Source of the DNA: Pedobacter riviphilus
Lineage (GTDB): Bacteria > Bacteroidota > Bacteroidia > Sphingobacteriales > Sphingobacteriaceae
DNA: 64,000 bases
Reading direction: 5' to 3'
NCBI RefSeq assembly: GCF_014692875.1
Contig: NZ_CP061171.1
Location: 2,108,001-2,172,000, forward strand
Part shown: positions 36,055 through 45,485 of the stretch, in pieces
Position numbering within the stretch: position 1 is the first letter of the stretch
Layout: each line of letters starts with the position of its first letter
The notes under the pieces: generated by a model
Told to the model about the DNA's origin: nothing
What the model saw: the letters and a program-made list of their open reading frames with translations, nothing else
Database searches by the model: none
Translations under genes and position numbers: made by a program

Positions 36055-37173
36055 ATGCGTAGATTACTTCTTGCCTTACTTTTTTTACCAACACTCTCCA
36101 TATTATCCTGCCAATCTAACAAAGCTAAAGAAGAAGAAAAAGTAAGACATAAACAAGATTCCCTAGCATCATGCGAAAAGAACATGCCCAGCCGTTTTGG
36201 TGCAGTAAAGGATTCTTCGAGTTTTGCGGGCAATAAAGTAAGTCACGATGGTATGGTTTTAATTCCCGCTGGCGAATTTGCCATGGGTGCATCAGATAAA
36301 GAGGGCAGGGATGATGAATATCCCCAACATCAGGTTAAAGTATCTTCTTTCTGGATTGATGTTACCGAAGTAACCAATGCCAGTTTTAAAAAATTTGTAG
36401 ATGCAACCGGATATAAAACCACTGCTGAACGTAAACCAGACTGGGAAGAGATGAAAAAACAGCTTCCCGCAGGTACACCAAAACCACCAGACAGTGTTTT
36501 TGTTGCTGCATCATTGGTTTTCTATCAACCTAAAAGTATTACGACCTTAAATGATGCCTCGCAATGGTGGCGTTGGGTTAAAGGTGCCGATTGGAAACAT
36601 CCTCATGGCCCAAATAGCAATATTAAAGGAAAAGAAAACTTTCCGGTTGTACATGTATCCTGGGATGATGCCATGGCTTATTGTAAATGGTCAGGTAAAC
36701 GTTTACCAACAGAGGCAGAGTGGGAGTATGCTGCAAGAGGGGCCTTAAAAAATGAAAAATATCCATGGGGAAATGAGGATATAGAGAAAGGTAAAGTAAA
36801 AGCCAATACCTGGCAGGGAGACTTTCCGATTAAAAACACCAATTGGGACGGTTTTGGTGGTTTAGCTGCAGTCAAAAAATTTAAGCCGAACGGCTATGGT
36901 CTTTACGATATGGCAGGCAACGTATGGGAGTGGTGCAGCGATTGGTATCGCCCAGATTATTATAGCACGATTACAGGGTTGAGCAACAATCCTAAAGGTC
37001 CATCAGATAGCTACGACCCTATGGAACCAACCGTTCCTAAAAAAGTGGTAAGGGGTGGTTCTTTTATGTGTAACGCCTCTTATTGCAAAGGCTACCGGGT
37101 AACTTCCAGAATGAAAACTTCTGTTGATACAGGCTTAGAGCATACTGGTTTTAGGTGCGTGAGCACTAACTAA
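36055..37173 (+). CDS. Formylglycine-generating enzyme (SUMF1)-family lipoprotein
   Basis: A 372-residue lipoprotein (LSILSC). The FGE-sulfatase domain fills residues about 55-370: MVLIPAGEFAMGA, FWIDVTEVTNASFKKFV, PVVHVSWDDAMAYCKWSGK, LPTEAEWEYAARG, YGLYDMAGNVWEW and GGSFMCNASYC ... GFRC. The cysteine pair Cys339/Cys344 sits where true formylglycine-generating enzymes keep their catalytic cysteines, while many bacterial relatives lack it. No sulfatase gene is in the window. It could activate sulfatases outside the cytoplasm or be a gliding/PvdO-like relative. Confidence 0.88.
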   Translation: MRRLLLALLFLPTLSILSCQSNKAKEEEKVRHKQDSLASCEKNMPSRFGAVKDSSSFAGNKVSHDGMVLIPAGEFAMGASDKEGRDDEYPQHQVKVSSFWIDVTEVTNASFKKFVDATGYKTTAERKPDWEEMKKQLPAGTPKPPDSVFVAASLVFYQPKSITTLNDASQWWRWVKGADWKHPHGPNSNIKGKENFPVVHVSWDDAMAYCKWSGKRLPTEAEWEYAARGALKNEKYPWGNEDIEKGKVKANTWQGDFPIKNTNWDGFGGLAAVKKFKPNGYGLYDMAGNVWEWCSDWYRPDYYSTITGLSNNPKGPSDSYDPMEPTVPKKVVRGGSFMCNASYCKGYRVTSRMKTSVDTGLEHTGFRCVSTN

Positions 37174-37202
37174 GGCCCTTTTCTGTTAAAGTTAAAATTA
37201 CG

Positions 37203-37212
37203 CAAACGTTTG
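37203..37212. promoter_or_regulatory. CAAACGTTTG palindrome, candidate LacI-family operator
   Basis: A perfect 10-base palindrome with a central CG lies 65 bases upstream of the sugar transporter. LacI-family operators typically look like this. A second palindrome, GTTTGGCCCAAAC (37242-37254), lies between it and the ATG. No LacI regulator is in the window. Confidence 0.4.
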
Positions 37213-37277
37213 ACCCATATTTTATTAAATATTATTGTTTAGTTTGGCCCAAACAAATTAAACCGAACCAAAACTTT

Positions 37278-38564
37278 ATGCAACCAACAACAAAACCAGG
37301 TCAAACGCAAGGGCCGAAACCACTTATTATTATTTGTGCCTTATTCTTCATTTTTGGCTTTGTAACCTGGGCAAACGGAACATTAATTCCTTTCTTTAAA
37401 TTATCTTTCGGATTATCGAACTTACAAGCCTTCTTTGTAACCTTTGCATCGTATATGGCTTACTTCTTTTTAGCTTTGCCATCTTCGTGGATACTAAAGA
37501 AAGTTGGTTTTAAAAATGGAATTGTTTTAGGTTTAGTAATTTTAGGCCTGGGCTCATTGATATTTATACCGGCGGCACAAACCAGAACTTTTGGTTTGTT
37601 TTTAACCGGAATTTTTGTACAGGGTGCGGCACTAGCTTTGCTGCAAACAGCATCAAACCCTTACCTCACCATCATTGGCCCAATAGAAAGTGCTGCAAAA
37701 CGCATCAGTATTGCCGGTATCTGTAATAAGTTTGCCGGAATGATTGTGCCTTTGATTATGGGCACTTTGTTTTTGAAAAATGCTTCAGAAGTAGAAAAAC
37801 AGATCAAAGCGGCCACCGGTGCTGTTCACGAACAGTTATTAAATGATGTTTTAGGCCGTGTAAATATGCCTTATATTGTTTTGGCAATCGTTTTCTGCCT
37901 TTTTGCGGTTTTTATTAAATTTACCAACCTTCCAGAAGTTGAGGTAGAAGAAGATGTGATCGACGAAACCAAAGGAGAGGTGGTAAAACATAAAAGCATT
38001 TTTCAGTTTCCACACTTATTCCTTGGCGCCCTTTGTATTTTTGTATACGTAGGAGCTGAGGTAATGGCCGGTGATATTATTGGTATTTACGGTCGTGAAT
38101 TAGGTATCAGTACCGAGATTAGCGGTAAATTAACTTCCATTACGCTGTTTAGTATGTTAATCGGTTATATTATCGGTATCATTACCATTCCAAAGTACAT
38201 CTCTCAACAAAAAGCCCTTAGAATTTGTGCCATTTTAGGCATTATATTTACCATATTATCTTTTGCTATTTCGAGTTGGTTTGCTGTAATTTTTGTAGCC
38301 TTATTAGGCTTGGCAAATTCACTAATGTGGCCTGCAATTTTCCCGCTGGGCATTAGCCATTTAGGCAAATTCACAAAAATTGGCTCAGCCATTATGGTTA
38401 TGGGTATAGCAGGTGGGGCAATTATGCCATTATTATATGCGTTTTTAAATGAAAAATTACACATACACTTCCAGTTGGCCTATCTGTTAACCGTATTGCC
38501 TTGTTACTTATACATTCTGTTTTTCGCCATCAAAGGCCACAAAGCCGGATTGAATTTAAAATAA
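37278..38564 (+). CDS. FucP-type sugar:proton symporter (MFS)
   Basis: A 428-residue inner-membrane transporter with about 12 helices. The first block FGFVTWANGTLIPFFKLSF, the second helix region FVTFASYMAYFFLALPSSWI, LLQTASNPYLTIIGP and SAAKRISIAGICNKFAGM are typical of the FucP branch that carries fucose, glucose/galactose or N-acetylglucosamine. The exact sugar is not readable. It lies downstream of a LacI-type palindrome and is closed by a terminator. Confidence 0.9.
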   Translation: MQPTTKPGQTQGPKPLIIICALFFIFGFVTWANGTLIPFFKLSFGLSNLQAFFVTFASYMAYFFLALPSSWILKKVGFKNGIVLGLVILGLGSLIFIPAAQTRTFGLFLTGIFVQGAALALLQTASNPYLTIIGPIESAAKRISIAGICNKFAGMIVPLIMGTLFLKNASEVEKQIKAATGAVHEQLLNDVLGRVNMPYIVLAIVFCLFAVFIKFTNLPEVEVEEDVIDETKGEVVKHKSIFQFPHLFLGALCIFVYVGAEVMAGDIIGIYGRELGISTEISGKLTSITLFSMLIGYIIGIITIPKYISQQKALRICAILGIIFTILSFAISSWFAVIFVALLGLANSLMWPAIFPLGISHLGKFTKIGSAIMVMGIAGGAIMPLLYAFLNEKLHIHFQLAYLLTVLPCYLYILFFAIKGHKAGLNLK

Positions 38565-38588
38565 CCAAAACCAAATAAATTTTATGAT

Positions 38589-38618
38589 TAAGCCCGGTCT
38601 TTAATTAGATCGGGCTTT
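38589..38618. terminator. Rho-independent terminator after the sugar transporter
   Basis: AAAGCCCG-type arms (AAGCCCGGTCT and AGATCGGGCTT, one mismatch) around TTAATT, followed by TCTTTTG. Confidence 0.85.
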
Positions 38619-38729
38619 CTTTTGTCCTTAATTTTCAGTTATTTTGGCGAATTATAAACAGAGGTTCAATCTCGATACGCAATACTCCAATCTTGATACT
38701 TAATATATTACAATACTCATATCCCAATA

Positions 38730-39236
38730 ATGAATAAAGCTATTTTTCTCGACCGCGATGGTGTGCTTAATCACGAAATATACGATTACATCTGCCGCGT
38801 TGAAGATTTTAAAATCTTAGATTACCAAATTCCAGTATTAAAAAAACTATTCGACGAAGGTTATCTTCTAATCGTAATTACCAACCAGGGCGGTATTGCC
38901 TTAAAGCGTTATACAGAACAAGAACTGGCCATTATGCACCAAATGCTCCGTAATGCTTTTGTGGCTAAAGGGGCCGATATTGCTGGTTTTTATTATTGCC
39001 CGCATCATCCAACTGTTGGTGGCGAATGCAAATGCAGAAAGCCGGCTTCTGGAATGATTTTAGATGCAATTGACATGTATGATATTGACCCGACACAATC
39101 TATTATGATCGGCGATAAGCCACGGGATGTTGAAGCTGCAAATGGGGCAGGAGTAAAGGGCATTCTAATCGAACCTGATGAGCAGATTAGTTATGAGAAG
39201 GTGAAGGAAGTCTTGAGTCGGGAGTCTTTAGTCTAG
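38730..39236 (+). CDS. HAD-IIIA phosphatase (GmhB/HisB-N-like)
   Basis: A 168-residue HAD phosphatase: FLDRDGVLNHE (DxD nucleophile and acid), VITNQGGIA, a zinc-binding loop YYCPHHPTVGGECKCRKP with Cys and His ligands, and IGDKPRDVEAANGAG. The zinc loop and size match D-glycero-D-manno-heptose-1,7-bisphosphate phosphatase and histidinol phosphatases; the former acts in LPS heptose synthesis. Substrate choice between these is inference. Confidence 0.85.
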   Translation: MNKAIFLDRDGVLNHEIYDYICRVEDFKILDYQIPVLKKLFDEGYLLIVITNQGGIALKRYTEQELAIMHQMLRNAFVAKGADIAGFYYCPHHPTVGGECKCRKPASGMILDAIDMYDIDPTQSIMIGDKPRDVEAANGAGVKGILIEPDEQISYEKVKEVLSRESLV

Positions 39237-39303
39237 GGTTTTCAGGAAAAGTGCTAAGGACTGGTATTGCCATTTGGACGTTTTAACACGCTGTACACTG
39301 TAT

Positions 39304-39372
39304 CTTTTTGGCTGTCTTTCGGCTACGCTCTCCACAGGAGTCCTTTGGACAGGATGAAAGACAGCCAAAAAG
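39304..39372. repeat. 17-base inverted repeat in the region 39237-39649
   Basis: CTTTTTGGCTGTCTTTC (39304-39320) and its exact reverse complement (39356-39372) enclose a 35-base loop. The same region holds the palindrome GGAATGGCATTCC and the hairpin GCAGAAAC/GTTTCTGC (39533-39559). No convincing gene lies in 39237-39649; a 91-codon frame at 39308 runs through the inverted repeat and is not credible. It looks like dispersed repeat material. Confidence 0.7.
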
Positions 39373-39649
39373 GATGCCGTTTCCATCGTTAACGCGTAAT
39401 CACTTTATGGAGTTTCTAAACTGGCAAAAGAACTTTTATTACTGCCAGCTAGCCCTGATTGGAATGGCATTCCGGTTTTCGACTAATTTATCATTATCGA
39501 ACATTTACCGGAATATAATGGAAAGCAGGACTGCAGAAACCGATCAGCACTGTTTCTGCGCTCCAAAAAAGAGAAAACGATAATATAACCTAACCGGTAA
39601 TTTGTCCGTCATACATTTTACCGTTTACATTTTCTATAAAACAAAAAAT

Positions 39650-39687
39650 CCTAAGTCTTAAACCGGAAACCCGGCTCAAGACTTAGG
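39650..39687 (-). terminator. Terminator after the transaldolase-like gene
   Basis: CCTAAGTCTT and AAGACTTAGG pair perfectly, with an inner stem CCGG/CCGG, and lie 28 bases beyond the stop of the minus-strand gene. A second small hairpin, AAAGAC-TTTC-GTCTTT, sits between at about 39692-39707. Confidence 0.75.
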
Positions 39688-39714
39688 ACTAAAAGACTTT
39701 CGTCTTTATAATTC

Positions 39715-40374
39715 TTATTTCCCAGCAGCTTTAGCGTGGTCAGCTAAAAATGTAGCTAAACCGCTATCTGTTAATGGGTGTTTTAATAAACCAACAATAG
39801 CAGCCAAAGGTGCAGTAATTACATCAGCACCTAATTTAGCACAGTTTACAATGTGTAATGGGCCGCGGATTGATGCCGCTAAAATCTGAGTTTCGTAACC
39901 GTAGTTATCAAAAATAGTTCTGATATCTTCAATTAAAACCAAGCCATCGCTAGAAATATCATCTAAACGACCTAAAAACGGAGAAACGTAAGTAGCTCCA
40001 GCTTTAGCAGCCAATAAAGCCTGGCCGGCAGAGAAAATTAAAGTACAATTTGTTTTAATTCCTTTTGAAGAGAAATATTTAATGGCTTTAACACCATCTT
40101 TAATCATTGGAACTTTAACTACGATTTTTGGGTTTAAGGCCGCTAAAGCTTCACCTTCTTTAACAATTTCATCAAAAGTGGTAGAAATAACTTCAGCACT
40201 TACGTTATCATCAACAATATCGCAAATAGCTTTATAATGGTTAATTACATTTTGTTCGCCAGTAATACCTTCTTTCGCCATTAAGCTAGGGTTGGTGGTT
40301 ACGCCATCTAAAATGCCAAGATCTTGCGCTTCTTTGATTTGATCAAGATTTGCTGTGTCAATAAAAAATTTCAT
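39715..40374 (-). CDS. fsa: Fructose-6-phosphate aldolase / transaldolase-like protein
   Basis: A 219-residue protein with the small-transaldolase pattern: [29 protein letters not shown], the Schiff-base lysine in [33 protein letters not shown] and [10 protein letters not shown]. It forms a decameric barrel enzyme in this family and links fructose-6-phosphate or sedoheptulose to C3 sugars. Whether it is an aldolase or a transaldolase cannot be told by motif alone. Confidence 0.92.
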   Translation of the reverse strand: MKFFIDTANLDQIKEAQDLGILDGVTTNPSLMAKEGITGEQNVINHYKAICDIVDDNVSAEVISTTFDEIVKEGEALAALNPKIVVKVPMIKDGVKAIKYFSSKGIKTNCTLIFSAGQALLAAKAGATYVSPFLGRLDDISSDGLVLIEDIRTIFDNYGYETQILAASIRGPLHIVNCAKLGADVITAPLAAIVGLLKHPLTDSGLATFLADHAKAAGK

Positions 40375-40463
40375 GTTTATAAATTCTTAAATATTTGAGT
40401 TTCTATGATTGAACCCTGAAGAATTTAGTTCCCCCTTCAGGGGATTAAGGGAAAAGAAAAAAA

Positions 40464-40560
40464 GGGCAAGCACCTTCTATCGCACCGCTACAACCTTCTA
40501 CCCTTGCTGTGTTCCCACCCTGGGGGAGTTCAAAGGGAGCTGGTCGTAAAAGACTTGCCC
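40464..40560 (-). ncRNA. ffs: Signal recognition particle RNA, small bacterial type
   Basis: On the minus strand the 97 bases begin GGGCAAG and end CTTGCCC, which pair as the closing stem. The centre reads CCAGGGTGGGAACACAGCAAG, matching the SRP domain IV loops with the GGAA tetraloop and the AGCA side. It sits between the aldolase and gltB and would be transcribed on the minus strand toward the aldolase. Confidence 0.85.
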
Positions 40561-40982
40561 GGGCACAAAGGTAGAAAAAGAAGTTGTTTCACGAAATGCA
40601 TTTTTGTATTTTTTTTCTCTTTTAGGCTATCTGGCTGATTAGTAAATTAATAAAATTAAAATGTGTATTTTTAAATAGTTGGAGAAAATATGATATCAAG
40701 ACTGCTCTGAGCATAGTATTTATATATAAATTATATGTTCACAAATAAATCAATAATTAAATCGATTTATTTACGGAATTAGCAGAAAAAGTGTATTTAT
40801 TGTATAATATTACCATTATTAATATGGCAAATTTTCATCAATATCATTGTCATTTTTCCAATACCAAGGCTTTAAATTACTTAAGGACTAAAATTTTTCT
40901 AAAAATCGTGTCAACTCTGTAATTTAAAATTTGTTTTTCGTATCTTAGTGTTTCCTATACACTAACAACTAACGAGCAAAGA
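40561..40982. other. Upstream region of gltBD and of the SRP RNA
   Basis: An AT-rich stretch with no coding frame. It must hold the SRP RNA promoter (reading left) and the gltBD promoter (reading right). I see no convincing operator. Confidence 0.5.
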
Positions 40983-43900
40983 ATGGAACCAAACAGTGGA
41001 TTGTACGATGCGCAATTTGAACACGATGCCTGCGGTATTGGGTTCGTTGCACATGTGAAAGGGCGAAAATCGCATCAAATCATCTCTGATGCACTTACTA
41101 TTTTAGAGAATCTAGATCATAGAGGGGCATGCGGGGCAGAACCAAATACAGGCGATGGTGCCGGTATTATGATTCAGATTCCTCACGAATTTTTTTACGA
41201 CGAATGTTTAAAAGCAGGCTTTAGCCTACCAGAAACCAATAATTATGGTGTAGGTATGTTATTTATGCCAAAAGATATCAGATCGAGAGAAGAGTGCAGA
41301 GAATTGATTTACCGTGCCGCCGAAAAATTAGGCCTGGAAATTTTAGGTTTTAGAAAAGTTGATGTTGACACAACAGATATTGGCAATATGGCCCTTTCTG
41401 TTGAACCAGAAATTGAGCAGGTATTTATTGCCCGTCCTTATGCCGTAGCACCAGGGGCTGATTTCGAACGTAAACTTTATATTTTTAAAAATTACCTGAT
41501 TAAACTGATCGTAAACACCGTTCATGGTGGTAAAGATTTTTATATCGTTTCGCTTTCTGCGCAAACCATTATATATAAAGGTCAGCTTACTTCCTTACAG
41601 GTACGTACATATTTTACCGACCTAACCGATAAGCGCATGGTTTCTGCTTTAGGTTTGGTTCACTCACGTTTTGCAACCAATACTTTCCCTTCGTGGAGGT
41701 TGGCTCAGCCATTCCGCTTTATTGCACATAATGGTGAGATCAACACTTTACAAGGAAATTTAAACTGGTTTAGAGCGGGCGTTAAATCTTTTGCTTCTGC
41801 TTACTTTACGCCAGAAGAATTAGATATGTTATTGCCTGTAATTGACGAATCCAATTCAGATTCAGGCTGTTTAGATAATGTTATTGAACTGTTACTTCAC
41901 TCTGGAAGAACCTTGCCTCATGTATTAATGATGTTGGTACCAGAGGCATGGGACGGTAACGAAGATATGGATCCTGTTAAAAAGGCATTCTATGAATTCC
42001 ACGCTACTTTAATGGAGCCATGGGATGGACCTGCAGCCATTGCTTTTACCGACGGTAAATTAATCGGTGCTACTTTAGACCGTAATGGTCTTCGTCCTTC
42101 CCGTTATGCCATTACTTCTGATGACCGTGTAATTATGGGTTCTGAGGCTGGTGCATTAGCCATCGACCAAAGTACGGTAATCGAAAAAGGCCGTTTAACG
42201 CCAGGCAAAATGTTTGTGGTGGATATGGAGCAGGGTAGAATCATCAGTGATAACGAAATTAAAGAAGAAGTTTGCGGTAAAAGCCCTTATGCCGATTGGA
42301 TTAATCAATACCAGATCCGTTTAGAGGAATTACCCGAGCCACGTGTAATGTTCACCGGCTTATCTACAGAGTCTATTTTTAAATATCAACAGGTTTTTGG
42401 TTACAGCAGAGAAGATGTAGATCTTTTACTTAAACCAATGGCCATTGAAGGTAAAGAACCGATCGGTTCGATGGGTACCGATACACCACTGGCTATTTTA
42501 TCAAAACGCCCTCAGCATTTATCTTCTTATTTTAAGCAGTTATTTGCACAGGTAACCAATCCACCGATTGATCCGATCAGGGAGAAAGTGGTGATGAGTT
42601 TGGCCAGTTTTATGGGTAGCATGGGTAACTTGCTGGAAGAAACGCCAAAACAGGCACACTGTGTAGCCATTAAACACCCGATTTTAACCAACCAGGAATT
42701 GGAGAAGTTAAGAAGTATTGACACAGGTGTTTTCCAGGCGAAAACTTTACAGACTTATTTCAGGGCTGACGGCAAGCCGGGTGCTATGGCGAAAGCCTTA
42801 GACCGTTTATGCCGCTATGCGGTTGATGCGGTTGAAGATGGTTTCCAGGTAATTGTATTAACCGATAGGGCTATTGACTCTGAGCACGCTGCAATGCCTT
42901 CTTTATTAGCTGTTTCTGCCGTACACCATCACTTAATCCGCAAAGGATACCGTGGAGCCGTGGGTATTGTAATAGAGGCTGGTGATATTTGGGAAGTACA
43001 TCATTTCGCCACTTTACTGGGCTTTGGCGTTACAGCCATTAACCCTTACCTGGCTTTGGAAACCATTAATGAGTTTAAAGAAGAATCGGGCTTATCAACA
43101 GAGCAGCTTACCAAGAACTATATCTACGCGGTAAACAGCGGTTTACTTAAAATTTTCTCTAAAATGGGAATCTCAACCTTGCAATCATATCAGGGAGCGC
43201 AGATTTTCGAGATTTTAGGCTTAAATAAACAAGTAGTGAATACTTATTTCACCGGTGCAGTTTCGCGTATTGGTGGCTTGGGACTAGATGAAATTGCAAG
43301 AGAAACGTTAATTAAACATCACCGCAGTTTTGGTCCGTTAACAGAAACCGAAAACTTGTTGCCAGCTGGTGGAACTTATAAATTCCGCCGTAAAGGTGAA
43401 GCCCATTTGTTTAACCCGCAAACCATTCACTTGCTGCAAAACGCAACACGTAAAAACGATTATAATATTTTCAAACAGTACTCTAAACTGGTGAATGAGC
43501 AAACACAACAAGCTTATACCATCCGTGGATTGTTCGAATTTAACTATAGCCGTCCATCGGTACCTTTAAATGAGGTAGAATCTACAGAGTCAATCTTAAA
43601 AAGATTTGCAACCGGAGCAATGTCTTTCGGTTCAATTTCTCATGAGGCACACTCTACTTTAGCGATTGCCATGAACCGTATCGGTGGAAAGAGCAATACC
43701 GGAGAGGGTGGTGAAGATGAAATGCGTTATACTAAATTGCCAAATGGCGATAGCATGCGCTCGGCAATTAAACAAGTGGCCTCTGCACGTTTTGGTGTAA
43801 CCAGTTACTACTTAACCAATGCTGATGAGTTACAGATTAAAATGGCTCAGGGCGCTAAACCAGGAGAAGGTGGTCAATTACCAGGACATAAAGTAGATGA

Positions 43901-45482
43901 TTGGATTGCAAAAGTTCGTCACTCTACACCAGGGGTTGGTCTAATTTCACCTCCGCCACACCACGATATTTATTCGATCGAAGATTTAGCACAGTTAATT
44001 TTTGATTTGAAAAATGCTAACCGTGCCGCAAGGATCAATGTGAAATTGGTTTCGAAAGCGGGTGTAGGTACTATTGCAGCGGGTGTTGCGAAAGCACATG
44101 CCGATGTGATTCTGGTATCTGGTTTTGATGGTGGAACGGGAGCATCTCCTTTAACCTCGATCCAACATGCTGGTTTACCATGGGAGTTAGGCTTAGCAGA
44201 AGCACACCAAACTTTGGTAAAAAACAAATTGCGTAACCGTATCGTGTTACAAACAGATGGCCAGCTTAAAACTGGTAGAGATATCGCTATTGCTGCATTA
44301 CTAGGTGCTGAAGAATGGGGTGTTGCAACAGCAGCCTTAGTAACTTCGGGATGTATTATGATGCGTAAATGCCATTTAAATACTTGTCCGGTTGGCGTAG
44401 CAACGCAAGATCCGGAATTAAGAAAATTATTTACGGGTGATGCTGATCATGTAGTAAACTTATTTTATTTCCTTGCCGAAGAGTTACGTGAGATTATGGC
44501 TGAATTAGGTTTCAGAACCATCCACGAAATGATCGGTCAGGCTGATATTTTGAAAGTACGCGAATTGCCTGCTGAAGATTGGAAATTGAAACACCTTGAT
44601 TTATCAGCTATATTATATAAAGCAGAAGACAATGGCTTGCCTTTATTTAATACTGAAGGCCAGGATCATGGTTTGGACCAGGTTTTAGATCATAAATTAA
44701 TTGCAGCTGCACAACCTGCTATTGACCATAACGAACCTGTATTTGCCAGTTTTGATGTGAAAAATACCGACCGTGCACTGGGTACCATGTTATCAAATGA
44801 AATTTCGAAAGTTCATTTAGGCGCTGGTTTACCTCCGGATACGATCAACTTTAAATTTGTTGGTTCGGCCGGACAAAGTTTCGGTGCTTTCAATACCCGT
44901 GGGGTAACGTTATCACTAGAAGGTGAAGCGAACGATTACGTAGGTAAAGGATTATCGGGTGCAAGATTAGCCATCTATCCTTTCTCAAACTCAACTTTTA
45001 TCCCTGAGCAAAACATCATAATCGGTAACGTAGCTCTTTATGGTGCAACATCTGGTGAGTTATTTGCCCGTGGTAAAGCAGGTGAGCGTTTCGCCGTACG
45101 TAACTCTGGTGCAACAGCTGTTGTTGAAGGAGTTGGCGATCACGGCTGCGAGTACATGACAGGTGGTGAAGTGCTGATTCTTGGTGATACGGGAAGCAAT
45201 TTCGCTGCTGGTATGAGTGGTGGTGTAGCTTGGATTTATGATGCCAATGGAACTTTTGCACGCAAATGCAATAAAGAAATGGTTGATCTTGATCCATTAC
45301 AAGCTGAAGATGAGGAGCGTATTTTAGCTTTACTTAAAACACATATCCGCCTAACGGATAGTAAAGTAGCTGAGTTTATCTTAAGTGATTGGAAAACTCA
45401 ATCTGCTCATTTCGTAAAAGTATTCCCTAAAGAATACAAAGCAGTTTTAAGTAAACGTAATCAACAAGTAAAAACACACTAG
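40983..45482 (+). CDS. gltB: Glutamate synthase (NADPH) large subunit
   Basis: A 1499-residue enzyme that makes glutamate from glutamine and 2-oxoglutarate. A 16-residue propeptide precedes the catalytic Cys17 (DACGIGFVAH) of the glutaminase domain (about 17-430). The central domain, the FMN-binding domain (SFGSISHEAH, GEGGEDEMRY, QGAKPGEGGQLPG) and the 3Fe-4S cysteines in CIMMRKCHLNTCPVGVA follow, then the C-terminal beta-helix (GXXG repeats such as GLSGARLAIYP). It is full length. The small subunit starts 3 bases later. Confidence 0.97.
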   Translation: MEPNSGLYDAQFEHDACGIGFVAHVKGRKSHQIISDALTILENLDHRGACGAEPNTGDGAGIMIQIPHEFFYDECLKAGFSLPETNNYGVGMLFMPKDIRSREECRELIYRAAEKLGLEILGFRKVDVDTTDIGNMALSVEPEIEQVFIARPYAVAPGADFERKLYIFKNYLIKLIVNTVHGGKDFYIVSLSAQTIIYKGQLTSLQVRTYFTDLTDKRMVSALGLVHSRFATNTFPSWRLAQPFRFIAHNGEINTLQGNLNWFRAGVKSFASAYFTPEELDMLLPVIDESNSDSGCLDNVIELLLHSGRTLPHVLMMLVPEAWDGNEDMDPVKKAFYEFHATLMEPWDGPAAIAFTDGKLIGATLDRNGLRPSRYAITSDDRVIMGSEAGALAIDQSTVIEKGRLTPGKMFVVDMEQGRIISDNEIKEEVCGKSPYADWINQYQIRLEELPEPRVMFTGLSTESIFKYQQVFGYSREDVDLLLKPMAIEGKEPIGSMGTDTPLAILSKRPQHLSSYFKQLFAQVTNPPIDPIREKVVMSLASFMGSMGNLLEETPKQAHCVAIKHPILTNQELEKLRSIDTGVFQAKTLQTYFRADGKPGAMAKALDRLCRYAVDAVEDGFQVIVLTDRAIDSEHAAMPSLLAVSAVHHHLIRKGYRGAVGIVIEAGDIWEVHHFATLLGFGVTAINPYLALETINEFKEESGLSTEQLTKNYIYAVNSGLLKIFSKMGISTLQSYQGAQIFEILGLNKQVVNTYFTGAVSRIGGLGLDEIARETLIKHHRSFGPLTETENLLPAGGTYKFRRKGEAHLFNPQTIHLLQNATRKNDYNIFKQYSKLVNEQTQQAYTIRGLFEFNYSRPSVPLNEVESTESILKRFATGAMSFGSISHEAHSTLAIAMNRIGGKSNTGEGGEDEMRYTKLPNGDSMRSAIKQVASARFGVTSYYLTNADELQIKMAQGAKPGEGGQLPGHKVDDWIAKVRHSTPGVGLISPPPHHDIYSIEDLAQLIFDLKNANRAARINVKLVSKAGVGTIAAGVAKAHADVILVSGFDGGTGASPLTSIQHAGLPWELGLAEAHQTLVKNKLRNRIVLQTDGQLKTGRDIAIAALLGAEEWGVATAALVTSGCIMMRKCHLNTCPVGVATQDPELRKLFTGDADHVVNLFYFLAEELREIMAELGFRTIHEMIGQADILKVRELPAEDWKLKHLDLSAILYKAEDNGLPLFNTEGQDHGLDQVLDHKLIAAAQPAIDHNEPVFASFDVKNTDRALGTMLSNEISKVHLGAGLPPDTINFKFVGSAGQSFGAFNTRGVTLSLEGEANDYVGKGLSGARLAIYPFSNSTFIPEQNIIIGNVALYGATSGELFARGKAGERFAVRNSGATAVVEGVGDHGCEYMTGGEVLILGDTGSNFAAGMSGGVAWIYDANGTFARKCNKEMVDLDPLQAEDEERILALLKTHIRLTDSKVAEFILSDWKTQSAHFVKVFPKEYKAVLSKRNQQVKTH

Positions 45483-45485
45483 GTC

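Noticed and set aside
39308-39583. A 91-codon frame after the HAD phosphatase gene
   Set aside because: It reads through a 17-base inverted repeat and other palindromes and has no recognisable protein composition.
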